Shown: one piece after another, positions 30,785-38,263 of the stretch | How the letters are laid out: the number at the start of each line of letters is the position of its first letter | How positions within the stretch are numbered: the stretch's first letter is position 1 | NCBI RefSeq assembly: GCF_000337495.1 | Contig: NZ_AOIS01000018.1 | Span: 1 to 38,919, forward strand | From: Haloterrigena salina JCM 13891 | GTDB lineage: Archaea > Halobacteriota > Halobacteria > Halobacteriales > Natrialbaceae | Direction of reading: 5' to 3' | Length of the DNA: 38,919 bases | Program-made: the position numbers and the translations under genes | Notes under the pieces: model-generated | What the model saw: the letters and a program-made list of their open reading frames with translations, nothing else | The model's database searches: none | Told to the model about the DNA's origin: nothing

Positions 30785-32313
30785 GTTCGCCCACGAGTTT
30801 GAAGCCGGATCTCCGCTCCGTTCCGGTCAGAGCGCTCGAGAACGTCGACGTCACGACGGTCGCGCTGCTCGCGGTGATGCTGACGGTGCTCGGCGACGGA
30901 TCGGCGTCCGGAATCGACGCGGTCGTCTCGGGGATGGTGACGCTGGTGCTGATCGCCGTCTGCTTGGGAGGCTTCAACCTCGTCATTCAGGCCGTCGAGT
31001 GGTGGCACTACGAACTCACCCTCGAGGAGGAGTCGCTCGTCGTTCGTTCCGGAATTCTCCGTCCCAAACGCCGAACGATCCCCTTCTCTCGGATACAGCA
31101 GTCGACGGTCTCGACGACGACGGTGAGCCGCCCGTTCGGGCTCGCCGCCCTCGAGTGCGAGACCGCCGGCAACCCCGACGAGTCCGACCTCTCGGTGCGG
31201 TACCTCGAGCGGGCCGACGCCGAGGACCTCCAGCGGCGAATCCAGTCGACCGCAGACGTCGATGTGACGTCCGCCGAGCCGCCGGACCGCCGTCGCGTCT
31301 TCACGCTTCGACCGCGGGAACTCGCGCTGTACGGCGTGGCTCGAGCCCATCCCAAGACAGTGCTGCTGGCCGTACTGGCGTGGATCGGAGCGCACTATTT
31401 CGACCCGGACCCGATAACGGACCTGCGATCGACCGCTATCGAGGTCCTCGAGGATCTCTTGCCGCTGTCGCCGGTGGTCGTGCTGGGGCTCGTCGCCCTC
31501 GCCGGCTGGGTCGCCGGCGTCGTCCTTGCGATCGAACACACGGCCCGATTCCGCCTCTCCGCCGGCGAGGGCTCGTTCCGGCGACAGCACGGTCTCTTCC
31601 GGACGACCGACGCGGACGTCTCGAGCGATCGGATCCAGATCGCTCGCGTTCGATCAAATCCGATCCATCGGGCGCTGGGGCTGGCACAGACCGATATCGG
31701 CACCGCCGGACTCTCCGACCCCGCTCCGTTCGGGCTGAAGTGGCCGTTGGCACCGCTCGCTCGGCGCGACGTCGCGTGGGGCCTCGTCGAGCGGGCGGTC
31801 GGGGTCGATCGATCGGCGGTCCGGCTTCAATCCCTCCCCGACCGTGCGCGTCGGCGATACGTCGTCAGGTACGCGCTCGGGGTCGTCGCTCTGGCCGTTG
31901 GGACAGTGATCGCCCAGCGATTCGTCCCGTCGACTCGAGTGATTCCCCTTCCGCTCTTCGCCCTCCTGCTCGCGCTCACGCCGCTCGCGGGCCACGTGAC
32001 GTGGAGCCATCGCGGCTACGCTCTGCTTGAGGACTACGTCGTCGTCCGGCGCGGCTTCTGGACGCGTCGAACGTACGTCGTCCCGACTGACACCGTCCAG
32101 AACCTCACCGTCTCGCAGAGCCCGTTCCAGCGACGCGTCAACCTCGTGTCGGTCCGCCTCGACGTCGCGTCGATGCCGTTCCTCCCCGGTGTCCCGCTGC
32201 CCGACGTCGACGCGTCGGTCGGCGGCAGACTTCAGGACCGACTGCTCGAGGACGATTCCGAGGACGATTCCACTGAGACGGCGATAAAGGGCAATGACGG
32301 CCCGAACGACTGA
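30781..32313 (+). CDS. Large bacterial-PH-domain membrane protein (YdbT-like)
   Basis: The 510-residue product contains three PH-like (bPH2) units, each preceded by membrane segments. Unit 1 is LTLEEESLVVRSGILRPKRR, IPFSRIQQSTV and RPFGLAALEC. Unit 2 is RLSAGEGSFRRQHGLFRTTD, RIQIARV and RALGLAQTDIG. Unit 3 is YALLEDYVVVRRGFWTRR, VPTDTVQNLTV and RRVNLVSVRLDV. Six or so hydrophobic stretches lie between them. The three-unit layout matches Bacillus YdbT. The ATG overlaps the YdbS-like gene by four bases, indicating translational coupling and probably a hetero-oligomer. Its acidic C-terminal tail (EDDSEDDSTETA) is haloadaptive. Confidence 0.87.
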   Translation: MSSPTSLKPDLRSVPVRALENVDVTTVALLAVMLTVLGDGSASGIDAVVSGMVTLVLIAVCLGGFNLVIQAVEWWHYELTLEEESLVVRSGILRPKRRTIPFSRIQQSTVSTTTVSRPFGLAALECETAGNPDESDLSVRYLERADAEDLQRRIQSTADVDVTSAEPPDRRRVFTLRPRELALYGVARAHPKTVLLAVLAWIGAHYFDPDPITDLRSTAIEVLEDLLPLSPVVVLGLVALAGWVAGVVLAIEHTARFRLSAGEGSFRRQHGLFRTTDADVSSDRIQIARVRSNPIHRALGLAQTDIGTAGLSDPAPFGLKWPLAPLARRDVAWGLVERAVGVDRSAVRLQSLPDRARRRYVVRYALGVVALAVGTVIAQRFVPSTRVIPLPLFALLLALTPLAGHVTWSHRGYALLEDYVVVRRGFWTRRTYVVPTDTVQNLTVSQSPFQRRVNLVSVRLDVASMPFLPGVPLPDVDASVGGRLQDRLLEDDSEDDSTETAIKGNDGPND

Positions 32314-32457
32314 TCTCTGGGCGTCTCGTCGGGCGACCGTTGTCGTCGAGACGACAGGCAACTGGCCCGCGAAGTGACGATATCCACGTGACTATCGAGA
32401 CGTCGCTGGTTCCCTCGAGCGCACTATTCGCGACAGTATCCCGACGAACGAGCCCCA

Positions 32458-33285
32458 TCACAGTTCGGTGCGGCTGAACCGCCAGTAGCCAACCGTCAAC
32501 GGGAGTCCGAGCGAGAGTACGAGTACGACGACCCCGAACCAGTGTTCGAGACAGATCAGGATATCGCCGCCGTTACTGACGGCCCACTGAGGCGCCGTCG
32601 ACGTCGCCGTCACCGAGCGATCTGACCGCGTTAACGATGTCCTCGCTGACGGCCCGGAGTTGGAAGCGCAAGACGAACGCCTCGGCGTAACCGTCGACGA
32701 GGCGGAACCGCTTGTTGATCGCGGAAAACAGCAGGTCCCGAATGTACATGAGGAAGAAGGCGGCAAATCCGCCGGTGCTCGCGGTCGTTTCTGATTCCGT
32801 CATCGCCGACACGCTGTGGCCGATGACGACGTAGATGACGCCAACGCACAACGTCGCGACTAGCACGCTCGCGAACGGAAACGGACCGAAACCGTCGACG
32901 CCGACGAACAGTAGCACTAGTACCGGCAGATAGCCGACGAGGACCGCCGTCGTGAAGACGGCCAGCCGGGCCAGGAGCTTCCCGACGTAGACCTCGAGAC
33001 GCGAGTGATCGGGGCGAGGAGGACGATACTGGTTCCCAGTGACCGCTCACGGGCAATCGATTTGGTGCTCACCAGCAGCGCCGCTGCGGGGGCGAGGAAC
33101 ATCGTCACGGAGACCGAGGAAAGCACTACCGTAACCGGAAGGTCGTCGGCGATGCTGATGTCTCTGGTCACGTCTAACAGCGTCGTACCGCCCAGAAACA
33201 ACACGAACAACCCGATCAACGCCCACAACTCTCTCGAGCGGACGGCGTCGCGGAAGTCCTTCTTCGCGACGGCGAGCGAACTCAT
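32458..33285 (-). pseudogene. ABC-2-type transporter permease, broken by two opposite frameshifts
   Basis: Read on the minus strand from the ATG at 33285, the first frame gives MSSLAVAKKDFRDAVRSREL and two membrane helices up to SIVLLAPI, then turns to nonsense. Near 33007-33010 the sense moves to another frame (HSRLEVYVGKLLARLAVF ... LLFVGVDGFG ... GHSVSA ... LFSAINKRFRLVDGYAEAF) until a stop at 32573. Between about 32580 and 32625 it returns to the original frame (CLEHWFGVVVLVLSLGLPLTVGYWRFSRTEL) and ends at 32458. Joined, it is about 275 codons, normal for a haloarchaeal ABC-2 permease (NosY/copper-type exporter). No ATP-binding partner gene is next to it. Either a young pseudogene or two sequencing errors; a GAGGTGA ribosome site still precedes the start. 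Confidence 0.8.
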
Positions 33286-33299
33286 GGAGTCACCTCGAA

Positions 33300-33365
33300 C
33301 ACAGGAGGACCATTAATATTGTCACTATATAGTAGTTAAAATATTTATAAGTATATTGGAATTTA
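33300..33365. other. AT-rich segment upstream of the broken permease
   Basis: About 65 bases are strongly AT-rich (runs such as ttaaaatatttataag), and ACTATATAGT (33324-33333) is a ten-base palindrome. The ATP-binding-protein gene that normally precedes this kind of permease would be expected to end here but is not present. Confidence 0.5.
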
Positions 33366-33530
33366 TCCATCGTGCGGTCCAGCGACCGCCCGTCGTGGTC
33401 GGCGACGCCTCGAGTGGACGCCCCGACACGGTGCGGGTGCCGCGCCGGAGTTCCGTTCTCGCTCCGGCCGCGGAGATCGTCCCGCGGGGTCATCTCGACC
33501 GCTCCCTCGTGGCGATACTGCGCGAGCGGT

Positions 33531-34058
33531 TCAGTCCGCGACCGCGTCGACCGACGAGGTATCCTTCGAGGTCGTTTCAATCGGTATTGAGGGACTGCTA
33601 CACGAGATATCGGCTCGACGCGTGGCGATCGCCGCTCGGAACACCTGCGCGAGTCGCCGAACTCGCTGTACCGAATACGATCCGTCCGTTCGGCCCCGCC
33701 GGTCGCTCGATTCCCGGGCGCGGACCGCCTCAACGAGCGGGACGATCCCGAGGAGCCGTGACAGCAGGCGTCGAAGCCGATCGCCCGCCGATTCTCGAGT
33801 CGGTTCCCGTTCGTCCGTCGGATCGACGTCCTCGGTCGTAGTTCGTTTCTCCCGTTCGACGTACCCCTCGAGTCGCGCCCGAACGGTCTCCAGTTCGCGG
33901 CGCGTGAGCTCGTCCGTCGGCTCGACGCCCGCGATATCGACCAGCAGGTCGCGATGTGGCTCGAGCGAGAGTCGCCACACGCCGTCCTCGGCGTCGAGCC
34001 CCTCGACCGGCGGCGGCATCCGTTCCTCGTTAACTCGAATCTTGAGTTCCCCTCCCAT
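33531..34058 (-). CDS. Orphan hypothetical protein in an AT-flanked interval
   Basis: The product is 175 residues from the ATG at 34056-34058 (MGGELKIRVNEERMPPPVEG). The first ~75 residues are ordinary haloarchaeal coding sequence: acidic, with a beta-rich start, then LTRRELETVRARLEGYVEREKR, a predicted helix. The middle is charged (DVDPTDEREPTRES). From about residue 125 the composition changes to Ser/Thr/Arg (ADISCSSPSIPIETTSKDTSS), which could mean a frameshift or decay of the 3' end. I recognise no family. Upstream on the minus strand is a clear AT-rich promoter flanked by an inverted repeat. No neighbour suggests a role: a broken permease on one side, a phosphatase gene on the other. Confidence 0.5.
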   Translation of the reverse strand: MGGELKIRVNEERMPPPVEGLDAEDGVWRLSLEPHRDLLVDIAGVEPTDELTRRELETVRARLEGYVEREKRTTTEDVDPTDEREPTRESAGDRLRRLLSRLLGIVPLVEAVRARESSDRRGRTDGSYSVQRVRRLAQVFRAAIATRRADISCSSPSIPIETTSKDTSSVDAVAD

Positions 34059-34065
34059 GAGTCGT

Positions 34066-34100
34066 CAAAGTATACTGACTAATATATATTTAATACTTTG
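34066..34100 (-). promoter_or_regulatory. Promoter of the orphan gene with flanking inverted repeat
   Basis: CAAAGTAT (34066-34073) and ATACTTTG (34093-34100) are perfect inverted copies spaced by 19 AT-rich bases that include the minus-strand TATA-like ttaaatatatatt. The site is 8-42 bases upstream of the ATG at 34058, a typical operator position. Confidence 0.5.
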
Positions 34101-34311
34101 GGTAATAGCTGTACGTTCGAAAACGTATTTTCGGAGTCCGCGTTCGAAATCCGCGGGTCGCTGCGGCCGGTTTCGCTACCGATCGCGCTCGCCGTTCCAC
34201 TGGGGAGAGTACCGAGTTGGTCGCCGGTCAGGTTGGCGACCCGACGCGAATCCGTTGGGTGGGCCCGCTTCGGCCGTTTCGAGCGCCGTTTCAACCGTTC
34301 TCTCTCGCCGT

Positions 34312-34327
34312 CGGAGTACGTACTCCG
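34312..34327. promoter_or_regulatory. 16-base perfect palindrome
   Basis: CGGAGTACGTACTCCG is a perfect palindrome without spacer, 147 bases upstream of the phosphatase GTG. A dimeric regulator site is possible; no known consensus is recognised. Confidence 0.3.
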
Positions 34328-34424
34328 GAACGCCCGCCGGCCCTTCCCAGTCCGGAAGTTGACTCGGATTCTTTCTGTGACCGGATATGATGGACTATAT
34401 ACTGGTACGTACTGCAACATATGC

Positions 34425-34435
34425 AAAATATAACG
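34425..34435 (+). promoter_or_regulatory. TATA box of the phosphatase-ppk operon
   Basis: The sequence aaaatataacg is centred near 34430. A start about 26 bases later gives a leader of roughly 20 bases to the GTG at 34475. Confidence 0.45.
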
Positions 34436-34474
34436 TCTTATCTCTGATTTTTCGAAGCTTTTGGTAGGAAACTC

Positions 34475-35164
34475 GTGACGATTGCTCCATCAGTTGCCGA
34501 CGACGAGGTATCGTTCGACCATCAGCGTCTCGACGCCGACTCCTACGACGACGTCTACGTGATCGGCGACGTCCACGGCTGTCTCGACTCCCTCGAGCGA
34601 CTGCTCTCGACGCTCGAGTTCGGCCCGAACGACCTCGGCGTGTTCGTCGGCGATCTGGTCCGGAAGGGGCCGGAGAGCAAGGCGGTCCTCGAGCGGGTTC
34701 GGGACTCGCCGCGGCTGCGGTCGGTCCGGGGGAACAACGAGCAGAAATTCCTCGACGACGAGGCCGACCTCGAGGCGCTCGAACCGGCCGATTACCGGTA
34801 CCTCGAGTCGCTACCGACCGCCATCTCGTGGGACGACCACCTCGTCGTCCACGGCGGCGTCGATCCCGCGCGGTCGCTCTCGGAGCACTCGGATCGAGAC
34901 CTGCTGACGATGCGGAGTCCGAACGGCGACGGCTACGACGGCCCGTTCTGGTTCGACGAGTACGCGGGCCCGCTGCGGGTCTTTTTCGGCCACACCGTGC
35001 TCGACGAGCCCGTCGAACGCGAGTGGGCCGTCGGCCTCGATACGGGCTGTGTCTACGGCGGTCGGCTCACGGCCTACGACCTCCGCGGCGAGCGGTTCGT
35101 GAGCGTCTCGACGCCCGAGCACCAGCCGCGCCCGGACGAGAAGTTCGCCGAACCTGCGGAGTGA
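34475..35164 (+). CDS. PPP-type metallophosphatase (ApaH/PrpE-like)
   Basis: The product is 229 residues from a GTG start, chosen because no in-frame ATG precedes the first motif. All PPP signatures are present: YVIGDVHGCLDSLERLL, VFVGDLVRKGPES, VRGNNEQKFLDD (GNNE in place of GNHE, as in the bacterial PrpE/ApaH-like branch), VVHGGVDP, and FFGHTVLDEP, followed by GLDTGCVYGGRLTAYDL. Members hydrolyse phosphoproteins or Ap4A-type dinucleotides; which applies is not decidable from sequence. It ends seven bases before the polyphosphate kinase start, so the two are surely co-transcribed. This suggests a role in phosphate or nucleotide-stress physiology. Confidence 0.9.
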   Translation: MTIAPSVADDEVSFDHQRLDADSYDDVYVIGDVHGCLDSLERLLSTLEFGPNDLGVFVGDLVRKGPESKAVLERVRDSPRLRSVRGNNEQKFLDDEADLEALEPADYRYLESLPTAISWDDHLVVHGGVDPARSLSEHSDRDLLTMRSPNGDGYDGPFWFDEYAGPLRVFFGHTVLDEPVEREWAVGLDTGCVYGGRLTAYDLRGERFVSVSTPEHQPRPDEKFAEPAE

Positions 35165-35171
35165 GATTGGG

Positions 35172-37616
35172 ATGAAGGGGGATGACACGTCCGAATCCGA
35201 CCGAGCGAAGCAGTGGAATCGACCGACCGAACGATCGAACCGCACGAACCGCACGAACCGAGACGACGACGTGCCGACCGCTCGAGCGATGAGCGACGGC
35301 GGTTCGTCGGCGGACGACGCCGACGCGACGGCCGAAGAGGAAGCCGATGACGACGCGGCGCTCGCGTACGGCGGGGATGCCGACGACGCGCCCGCCGCTG
35401 ACCCCGGCGACGGGACCGGGTCCGCCACCGACGACTCCGCGCCGACCAACGCCGTTCCCGCCGACACGCTGTCGGTCGACGAGGCGACCGTCGCGGACGC
35501 CGCGGCGGCGACCGACGTGGCCTCGGGAGCGGGCGGCGCCCGGGCCGAGTCCGTCGACCTCTCGGATCCGCGCTACTACCTCAACCGCGAACACAGCGTC
35601 CTCGAATTCCAGCGTCGCGTCCTCCACGAGGCCATGGACGAGAAGAACCCGCTACTCGAGCGGGTGAAATTCCTCGCGATCTTCACGACCAACGTCGACG
35701 AGTTCATCCGCAAACGCGTCGGGGGGCTCAAACAGCAGATCGCCGCGGGCATCACCGAGGAGACGCCCGACGGCCGCACGCCCCGCGAGCAGTGGCGCGA
35801 GGTCCTGGACGAGGCCCGCTCGCTGCTCGAGCGCCAGGGTCGCTGCTACCGGGAGGAGATCCGACCCGCCCTCGACGAGGAAGGGATCCACATCGTCGAT
35901 TACGACGAGCTCTCGACCGCCGAGCAACGAGAGGTTCGGAACTACTTCGAGAGTTCGGTCCTGCCGACCCTGACGCCGCTGACGTTCGATCCGGCCCACC
36001 CCTTCCCGTTCATCTCGAACCAGAGCCTTTCCCTCGGCGTCCTGACCCGCGAACGACCCGGCGCCGATCTCACCTTTTCGCGGGTGAAGATCCCGCGCAA
36101 CCAGGTCCGGTTCGTCCAGCTCGGCGAGGACGACCGCTACGTGCTCCTCGAGGACATCGTCCGAGCGAACCTCGACCTGCTGTTTCCGGACGTCGAAGTG
36201 GTCGACACGGCCCTGTTCCGGGTGACGCGAAACGCCGAGGTCCGCCGCGACGAAGAGGTCGCCGAGGACCTCATCGAGATGATCGAGGAGGTTCTGGAGG
36301 AGCGCCGGTTCGCCACCGTCGTCCGCCTCGAGATCGAACGCGACGCCCCCGAGAAGATCCTCGAGATCCTCAGGCGCGAACTCGAACTCGACGAGCGCGA
36401 GGTGTTCCACCTCGACGGCCCGCTCGACTACCGGGACTTCTTCGAACTGGCCGCCCTCGACCGGCCGGAACTGCAGTTGCCCGACTGGACGCCCCAGCCG
36501 CACCCGCGGCTTGGCACCCGCGAGGACGGCCGCCCCATCTTCGACGTGATCCGCGACCGCGACGTCCTCGTCCACCACCCCTACCACGCATTCGAGGACA
36601 CCGTCCAGCGGTTCTTAGAAGAGGCGGCCAACGATCCTGACGTGCTGGCGATCAAGGCGGCGATCTACCGCACGGCCAGCGACTCGAAGATCATCGAGAC
36701 GCTCATCGAGGCCGCCCGCAACGGGAAACAGGTCGCGGTTATGGTCGAGCTGAAGGCCCGCTTCGACGAGGAGAACAACCTCGAGTGGGCGAAGAAACTC
36801 GAGGAGGCGGGGATCCACGTCGCCTACGGGACGATCGGCTACAAGACCCACACGAAGACCTCGCTGGTCGTCCGGGAGGAAGAGGACGGCGTCCAGCTGT
36901 ACTCCCACATCGGCACCGGCAACTACCACTCCGAGACGGCCAAGCAGTACGAGGATCTCGGCCTGCTGACCGCCGACCCCGACATCGGACAGGACCTCGT
37001 GCGCGTGTTCAACTACTTCACGGGCCACTCGATGCACCGCGACTACCGCAAACTGCTCGTCGCTCCCGGAAACATGCGCGAGCGGTTCGTCGACCTCGTT
37101 CGGACGGTCGCCCAGCGCGCCCGCGACGGCGAGGACGCCCGCATCGTCGCCAAGATGAACCGGTTAGAGGATCCACAGCTCGTCCGCGAACTCTACCGCG
37201 CGTCGATGGCCGGCGTCGACATCGACCTCGTCGTTCGCGACATCTGTCGGCTCCGGCCCGGACTCGAGGACGTCAGCGAGAACATCGCCGTCCACAGCGT
37301 CGTCGGCCGGTTCCTCGAGCACTCGCGGATCTTCTACTTCCGGGCGGGCGACGAGGACTGCTACTACACCGGCTCGGCTGACTGGATGACCCGGAACCTC
37401 GACAACCGCGTCGAGGCGGTCACCCCGATCGAGGATCCGCGCCTCCAGTCCCGGCTCGACGAAATCCTCGAAACGCTCCTCCAGGACACCCGAAACCGAT
37501 GGGTGATGCAATCGGACGGCACCTACGAGCGGTGCCGGGAGCGGGTCGACGAGGCGACGACGGACGTCCACGCGACATTCATGGAATCGGCTCGAGAACA
37601 GACGACGCGACACTGA
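35172..37616 (+). CDS. ppk1: Polyphosphate kinase 1
   Basis: The 814-residue product reversibly polymerises the gamma phosphate of ATP into polyphosphate. The PPK N domain starts near residue 134 (YYLNREHSVLEFQRRVLHEA), and the head domain covers residues up to about 440. Two phospholipase-D-like C domains follow. The region IGYKTHTKTSLVV holds H560, matching the autophosphorylated catalytic His, and YTGSADWMTRNLDNRVEAV is the second signature. The first ~130 residues are a disordered Asp/Ala/Thr-rich extension not found in bacterial enzymes (about 690 residues); it includes NRTNRTNR from a nine-base tandem repeat near 35240. Translation might instead begin at Met40 (35289). The phosphatase gene lies seven bases upstream. 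Confidence 0.94.
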   Translation: MKGDDTSESDRAKQWNRPTERSNRTNRTNRDDDVPTARAMSDGGSSADDADATAEEEADDDAALAYGGDADDAPAADPGDGTGSATDDSAPTNAVPADTLSVDEATVADAAAATDVASGAGGARAESVDLSDPRYYLNREHSVLEFQRRVLHEAMDEKNPLLERVKFLAIFTTNVDEFIRKRVGGLKQQIAAGITEETPDGRTPREQWREVLDEARSLLERQGRCYREEIRPALDEEGIHIVDYDELSTAEQREVRNYFESSVLPTLTPLTFDPAHPFPFISNQSLSLGVLTRERPGADLTFSRVKIPRNQVRFVQLGEDDRYVLLEDIVRANLDLLFPDVEVVDTALFRVTRNAEVRRDEEVAEDLIEMIEEVLEERRFATVVRLEIERDAPEKILEILRRELELDEREVFHLDGPLDYRDFFELAALDRPELQLPDWTPQPHPRLGTREDGRPIFDVIRDRDVLVHHPYHAFEDTVQRFLEEAANDPDVLAIKAAIYRTASDSKIIETLIEAARNGKQVAVMVELKARFDEENNLEWAKKLEEAGIHVAYGTIGYKTHTKTSLVVREEEDGVQLYSHIGTGNYHSETAKQYEDLGLLTADPDIGQDLVRVFNYFTGHSMHRDYRKLLVAPGNMRERFVDLVRTVAQRARDGEDARIVAKMNRLEDPQLVRELYRASMAGVDIDLVVRDICRLRPGLEDVSENIAVHSVVGRFLEHSRIFYFRAGDEDCYYTGSADWMTRNLDNRVEAVTPIEDPRLQSRLDEILETLLQDTRNRWVMQSDGTYERCRERVDEATTDVHATFMESAREQTTRH

Positions 37617-37679
37617 CCGGCGCGTCGGCCCGCGACGTAGCTGCAATACTGCTATCCGTATTCGCGGCCTACGTCCCCC

Positions 37680-38186
37680 ATGGCCGCCGCGCTCGCTCGC
37701 TTCGCCCGTCGGCTCCCCGACCGCAGGCCGCTGCTCCGCGCCGTCGGATTCGTACTGCTGGTGAACGTCGTCGGCGGTCTCCCGGGGCTCCTCTCGTCAC
37801 CGGACACCGACTGGTTCCAACGCCTCGAGAAGCCGTGGTTCTATCCGCCGTCGGTCGCGTTTCCGATCGTCTGGACGGCGCTGTTTACGCTGCTCGGTAT
37901 CGCGTTGTGGCTGATCTGGCGCAGCGAGAGCGCCGGCCGGCGGTTCGCGCTCGGCCTGTTCGTCCTCCAGATGGCGTGCAACGTCGCCTGGACGCCCGCG
38001 TTCTTCGCGCTCGAGGCGCCACTGCTCGCTCTCGGGATCATTCTCACCCTCTGGACGCTCGTCGCCGCGACGATCGTCGCGTTTCGACGGGTCGATCGCC
38101 GCGCCGCGGCGCTGCTCGCGCCGTATCTCCTCTGGGTCTCCTTCGCGGCGGTCCTCAATTTCGAACTCTGGCGCGCGAACGCCTAA
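37680..38186 (+). CDS. tspO: TspO/MBR-family membrane protein
   Basis: The 168-residue product has five membrane helices, as in the tryptophan-rich sensory protein family. Typical elements are DTDWFQRLEKPWFYPPSVAFPIVWTAL-type helix entry (Trp/Pro-rich, W-Y/F-x-x-L-x-K-P), then ALGLFVLQMACNVAWTPAFFAL, and the last helix with PYLLWVSFAAVLNFELWRAN. The Pro-rich loop and the NxxW-TPxFF motif are strongly conserved. TspO proteins bind porphyrins and other tetrapyrroles and modulate oxidative or stress responses. The short N-terminal extension (about 25 residues) is Arg/Ala-rich. It starts 63 bases after ppk1 on the same strand, possibly in the same unit. Confidence 0.93.
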   Translation: MAAALARFARRLPDRRPLLRAVGFVLLVNVVGGLPGLLSSPDTDWFQRLEKPWFYPPSVAFPIVWTALFTLLGIALWLIWRSESAGRRFALGLFVLQMACNVAWTPAFFALEAPLLALGIILTLWTLVAATIVAFRRVDRRAAALLAPYLLWVSFAAVLNFELWRANA

Positions 38187-38263
38187 CGGGTGCGACTTTC
38201 GTCCGCCTTCGAAAACTGATAAACCACCGTGTACTTTTCAATAGCTTTGATGTTCTCGAAACC

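Larger units (their letters stand above)
34059..34474. other. 416-base stretch without a supported gene
   Basis: It has AT-rich ends (34067-34105 and 34385-34440) around a GC-rich core. ORFs exist on both strands (about 110 codons each), but their composition (Arg/Ser-rich, few acidic residues) is unlike coding sequence. It contains the promoters of both flanking genes, the inverted repeat 34066-34100, a seven-base stem GGTCGCC/GGCGACC (34219-34241) and a 16-base palindrome (34312-34327). Confidence 0.5.

Noticed and set aside
33622-34362. 246-codon plus-strand ORF
   Set aside because: Ser/Arg-rich with almost no acidic residues; it overlaps the better-supported minus-strand orphan gene and its promoter.
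34079-34433. Overlapping ORFs of about 110 codons on both strands
   Set aside because: Composition unlike haloarchaeal proteins and no ribosome site; the region looks regulatory or decayed.
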